Below, one piece after another: positions 60,075-64,000 of a DNA stretch of 64,000 bases (the first letter of the stretch is position 1; the number at the start of each line of letters is the position of its first letter). Made by a program: the position numbers and the translations under genes. The notes under the pieces are model-generated. The model made no database searches, was not told the origin of the DNA, and saw nothing but the letters and a program-made list of their open reading frames with translations. The stretch is from Ophioderma brevispina (taxonomy: Eukaryota; Echinodermata; Ophiuroidea; Amphilepidida; Ophiodermatidae). The stretch covers positions 1-64,000 of the forward strand of contig JAMKCH010079300.1 of assembly GCA_023653785.1 (NCBI GenBank), in the 5' to 3' direction.

Positions 60075-61617
60075 GTGTGGCCTGCCTAAGGCAGGCAGGA
60101 AGACACATACAGGCTGTCCCAAAAAAATGTTTTAACACTCTCGGACAAAGACATTTTGTTAGAAACTAAAATATGCATGGATCTTTGTTTGGTATGCTTT
60201 AAAGCCAAAATACATTGAAGCTGTCATTTGCGTTTATTGCATTCAAATCCGATAGTAGAACAAAAAGCATATGCTTCGTCAAAAGGAGAGTGCAAAATAG
60301 GATTGGTCCGATTTGAATTAAAAATTTTCATTTGTAAGATTGCGTGGGAAAATGATCTTTCTGGTAACGTTACGGCCAAAATTGGAATGTTATTGATTGA
60401 CTATTGAACCTACGCGGAAGGACATGGTGACAATCCTTTGAGTTTCATTATTGTCAGTAAAGTGTGAACATTTGTCTTTATGATCATCTACTTGGTGTGT
60501 TGTTTTCAAATGTTAATCAGTGAGTTCACTTTAATCAGTTCATTACAAGTCTTAGCCTTATCAAATCTCGCAAAAATTACACAAAATGCTAAAACCAAAC
60601 CAAACAATGTAGATGCTTCTTGATTGATCCCAAGCGAAAACTATAATCGTAGTCATAATAACATCAAAAACATGCAAACAAACAAAGAGAAAAAACCTCT
60701 GATAGTAGGTCTACAGGTGAATAGGGAAGCAGTGTAAATGGGAAAGACCCCTGTAGAAGGCCAAACTGACCCATAACGGACACAGAATGGCAAACACCAA
60801 CCCAACCAATATTCTTGTTAGGAGAGCCGTTCTGTGGTAGACATCGAATGTGAGCGCTGTAAAACATATGGTGACAGAAATTTTGAAGTCTTACTTTCAA
60901 ACAGATTTAAAACAGCAAGATCCATTTCTTTTCCTTTTAAGATGGAAAGAAGATTAGCTTTGAAGTCAAGTGTATTCATGTTGCGTCATTCATTTCTAAT
61001 GCTTAAAGGCAGAAATCGGACCAAGTTGATTTTGCACTCTCATATTTAATGAAGCATATCTTTTGTTCTACGCATCAGATTGGAATGAAATAAATGGCAA
61101 ATAAAATTTTATTTCATTACCTTTAAAATAGTACCAAACAAAGACCCATTCGTACTTTTCTTTTTATCAAAATTGCCTTATCCAGAGTGTTAACATTTTT
61201 TGGGACAGCCTGTATGGATCACTTTGTCCACTGTTGTCGATGTCTGTTGTTGTTGATGTATGTTGTTGTTGTGAAAAAGGGTTAACATTTGCCTGTAATA
61301 TCTGCATACTTTAATGGATTTAAACCAAACTTAGGTCATAGATGCTCCATGGGATCCCTTATTTGTTGATGAGGTCAAAGGTCACACACCAAGGTCAAAG
61401 GTCATGTGCGGTCAAGTTGTATGATAGTAATTGACCTCAATTGAAAAGTTGAAGTTCAATTGGAACCAAAACTTGAGTCATAGGTGCAACATTGGATCCC
61501 TCATTTGTTGATGGAGCCAAAGGTCACATGCCAAGGTCAAAGGTCATATGCGGCCTATCATATACAAACCGCGACGGCAGGCGTCACATGTGGTCCGAGG
61601 ACCGATGTATTTTTTAT
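60075..61617 (+). repeat. AGGTCA-rich dispersed repeat, copy 3, split by an insertion
   Basis: The head (CCTGCCTAAGGCAGGCAGGA at 60081) and the body (GTTGTTGTGAAAAAGGGTTA from 61265 to GGTCCGAGGACCGATGTA near 61609) match copy 1 at 14480-15060, but the two parts are separated by the TA-flanked element at 60109-61214. The body holds several AGGTCAAAGGTCA words. So this copy was interrupted after it inserted. Confidence 0.65.
60109..61214. mobile_element. TA-flanked mariner/Tc1-like relic, 1.1 kb
   Basis: The left edge TACAGGCTGTCCCAAAAAAA and right edge TTTTTTGGGACAGCCTGTA are inverted; alignable arms run about 30 bp through TTTTAACACTCT. TA lies at both edges. A plus-strand frame at 60834-61049 (CERCKTYGDRNFEVLLSNRF) is short and not identified as transposase. 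It is inserted in the AGGTCA-rich repeat. It shares the CAG.(C/G)TGTCCC end style with 10388-11303. Confidence 0.65.
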
Positions 61618-61956
61618 TTATTAAATATACTGAATCTGATTGAAATACAATTAAGAATATGTACTGATGAAGACATGCTTTCAAGTCGAAATATTTTACT
61701 TCAATATTACTTTAAAATGAAGCAACCCTTTTCCGTTGAGTAAAATCTTGAGTATGTTGAGTAAACCTTAGGTATTGTAGGGTGAAATATTCTCAGCTTT
61801 GCATAGGATATAGTGAGCTTTAAGATTTTACTCAACAGAAAGACCTAGTAAGTGTTGTTCCCTTATGTTGTTTGGAGTTATACCCTGTTAGAAGTATGTT
61901 TTTTACAGATTTTAAACAGCGGTTTTGCCGGTTTTTTTTGCAGTAACAGCATCTGT

Positions 61957-62936
61957 ATATGGCAAGCGCAATGCTCAAAATATAGAAAAACTAAGTTTAT
62001 CACTAATAAACTTAGTTTTTCAAGTGATAAACTTAGTTTTTTCTAATTTTTTGAGCATTCAGCGCTTACGTGTTTGAAAAAATTATTTGCTGATAAACTT
62101 AGTTTATCAAGTGAAAAACTTAGTTTAGCAGAAAAACAGTATATCTGTGAAAAGTTTTTCTCGTGCAATGCTCAATATATTTGAAAACTTGAAAAACTTA
62201 ATTTATCGGAAAAACATAGTTTATCTGTGATAAACTATGTTTTTGCACGCGCAATGCTCAAAATATTTGATAAACTACATTTTTCAAGTGATAAACTAAA
62301 GTTGTTTTTCACCAGAAAAAAATGTTTATCACTAAAAAACCCATGTTTTTGCACGCGCAATGCTCAAAATATTTGATAAACTTAGTTTATCAATTGAAAA
62401 ACTTAGTTTATCTCGCTCAATGCTCAAAATATTTGATAAACTTAGTTTATCTCAGAAAAACAGAGTTTATCAACTGATTAACTTATTTTTTCTCACGCAA
62501 TGCTCAAGGTATTTGATAAACTTAGTTTATCAGCTGATAAACTTAGTTTATCAAGTGAAAAACTTAGTTTATCTCGCGCAATGCTCAAAATATTTGAAAA
62601 ACATAGTTTATCTGTGATAAACTATGTTTTTGCACGCGCAATGCTCAACATATTTGATAAACTATGTTTTTCAAGTGATAAACTGAGTTTTTTCACAAGA
62701 AAAAACTATGTTTATCAATGAAAAACAATGTTTTTGCACGCGAAATGAAAAACTGACTGAAAAACTATGTTTTCGCAGATAAACTAAGTTTTCAATTTAG
62801 TTGTTCATTGATAAACTTAGTTTATCTAGAAAAACAACGTTTATCACTTGGAAAAACTCAGTTTTTCTCAGAAAAACTAAGTTTATCATTTGATAAACTT
62901 AGTTTTTCTATATTTTGAGCATTGCGCTTGCCATAT
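61957..62936. mobile_element. 980 bp element made of nested AAACTTAGTTT palindromes
   Basis: The ends are 46 bp inverted copies with no mismatch seen, starting ATATGGCAAGCGCAATGCTC and then AAAATATAGAAAAAC. The inside is almost wholly built from two modules: the palindrome GATAAACTTAGTTTATC and variants, dozens of times in both directions, and CGCGCAATGCTCAAAATATT, about nine times on the plus strand. Translated runs such as KLSLS come from the repeat and are not protein. The element could fold at many scales. The family is unknown. Confidence 0.85.
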
Positions 62937-64000
62937 CCGTAAATGATAATCCAACCTCGTTCATAATTAATTAGTCTGGTTGTCTGATAGAGAAAAACAG
63001 CACAAATAAGATAGTTGCCCCTTTCAAATTATAACCGGGCCGCGGTTCAGGTTTAATTGGACGAAGGGACGAAATTGTTTTAGCATTCAAAATTGGTCGT
63101 ACTTAATTGTTAGCCAGTTCCTCAGTGTATCCCTTGTAATTGTGTTCTTACTGTAAAACATATTATTTGTTGATTTGACTTTGCTCTCATAGACGGGAAA
63201 TATTATTCCCAGAAAGATATGAAAGCATTATTTCAAGATATAAAAGTCTCTTCAGGTGATAAATGTCCTGAAGGAGACTTTCATAAATATTTTAAACTGC
63301 CCTTTTTAATCACTGTTTATGAATATTGTAATTAGAATTAACAAAAGTGAAATATTCAATATAATATATTTTATATTATTTCTTGTAAAATGTTTGATAT
63401 ATAAGTAACCACGATGACACAATATGATACAATTGTGTTGAGGTTTCGTTAAATTCTAATACCTTACCTTCAAAATTATAAACAGTTGATTAATAATGTA
63501 TGCTAGGAATTAAAAACGTGCTAGTCCTGTAATGATTTTGTAGGCCAATGATATTTGTTCATTTCAATTCGCAATATATTATTTTCAAAAGAAGAATATA
63601 TATGAATTAAATATTTTCATTTATTCTTTGTAAGGTAGCGTAGTATTGTGGTAAATTATTGGGTAATAATAATAATAATGAGACTTATAGAGCGCCTTTT
63701 ACAAAGTAGGCAAGGCAAAAAAGGCAAAGAGGAAAGAGGGGGAAAAACGGCAAGAAACACTTAAGAGCTGAGGAAAAAGATGTGACTTAAGAAGACTTAA
63801 AGGCAGATAAACTATCAGACCACGGATGTTGGTAGATGTCGGAGTTTCATAAGAAGAAGGGCATGGGTTCGATTCCTACATGTATATAATTTACTTACAT
63901 GATTAAGTAACAGCTAAACGTATTATCATGAATAATACAATGTAAAACAAGGCACATAGTGCCTCAAACCGGTCTTTTTTTTTTGGGAGGGGGTCTAACG
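62937..64000. other. Right flank, no gene recognised
   Basis: Intron continuation after exon 59649. AT-rich; GGTGATAAATGTCCTGAAGG near 63255 faces GAGACTTT words. AATAATAATAATAATGAGAC, TTATAGAGCGCCTTTTAC at 63666-63702 resembles a common deuterostome SINE piece, and GGGTTCGATTCC at 63866 matches the Pol III B box. A SINE may therefore occupy about 63660-63890. Confidence 0.4.

Noticed and set aside
62360..62721. Open frames with KLSLS and MLKIFDKLSLS repeats
   Set aside because: They are translations of the palindromic repeat modules of the 61957-62936 element. All frames are similarly patterned, so no protein is implied.

Overview
This is eukaryotic genomic DNA: large, AT-rich and crowded with degraded transposable elements. 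It reads like a marine invertebrate nuclear genome. An echinoderm or hemichordate is my best guess from the TRPM2-like gene and the repeat style, but the sequence does not prove a phylum. No rRNA gene, intact tRNA gene, bacterial-style operon, CRISPR array or complete short gene was found.

One host gene is well supported. It is a plus-strand, multi-exon TRPM-family cation channel of the TRPM2/TRPM8-like group. Fifteen exons (one tentative) can be placed from 18366 to 59649. They encode, in order, the cytosolic TRPM SLOG/homology region, the helical and ankyrin-like homology repeats, the pre-S1 linker and the S1-S2 membrane segments. At most junctions the GT/AG splice sites and codon phases agree. 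The gene runs off the right edge: S3-S6, the pore, the TRP helix and any C-terminal enzyme domain are not present. The 5' end is not identified. Exons 2 and 4 (19093-19267, 22265-22447) hold several frame changes, nearly all explained by single missing bases. The other exons are open, apart from one suspected shift at the start of exon 5. That suggests local consensus error or a damaged allele.

Left region (1-18 kb): no host gene recognised. It holds an array of short palindromic modules (325-1165); a 4.5 kb inverted-repeat structure (3037-7549) whose arms carry YY1-like AAGATGGCGGC motifs and which encloses a tRNA-derived SINE and a broken non-LTR reverse transcriptase; a mariner-like TIR relic (10388-11303); minisatellites (13.1-14.0 kb); and a 3 kb composite element (14391-17442). 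Inside the last sit AGGTCA-rich repeats and a TTAA-flanked, G-tract-bearing non-autonomous element.

Gene region (18-60 kb): the introns are full of foldback/MITE-type elements, among them a CACTA-ended element (31327-32196), a 150 bp near-perfect hairpin (41792-41941), two adjacent foldbacks with CRE palindromes in their arms (50951-51333) and an E-box-like palindromic MITE (58296-58563). The introns also contain a minisatellite (42210-42985), two non-LTR retrotransposon fragments and a frame-broken minus-strand relic (46306-47235) faintly like an adhesion-GPCR GAIN region.

Right region (60-64 kb): a TA-flanked mariner-like relic inserted into an AGGTCA-rich repeat, and a 980 bp element with 46 bp identical inverted ends built almost wholly of nested palindromic modules (61957-62936).
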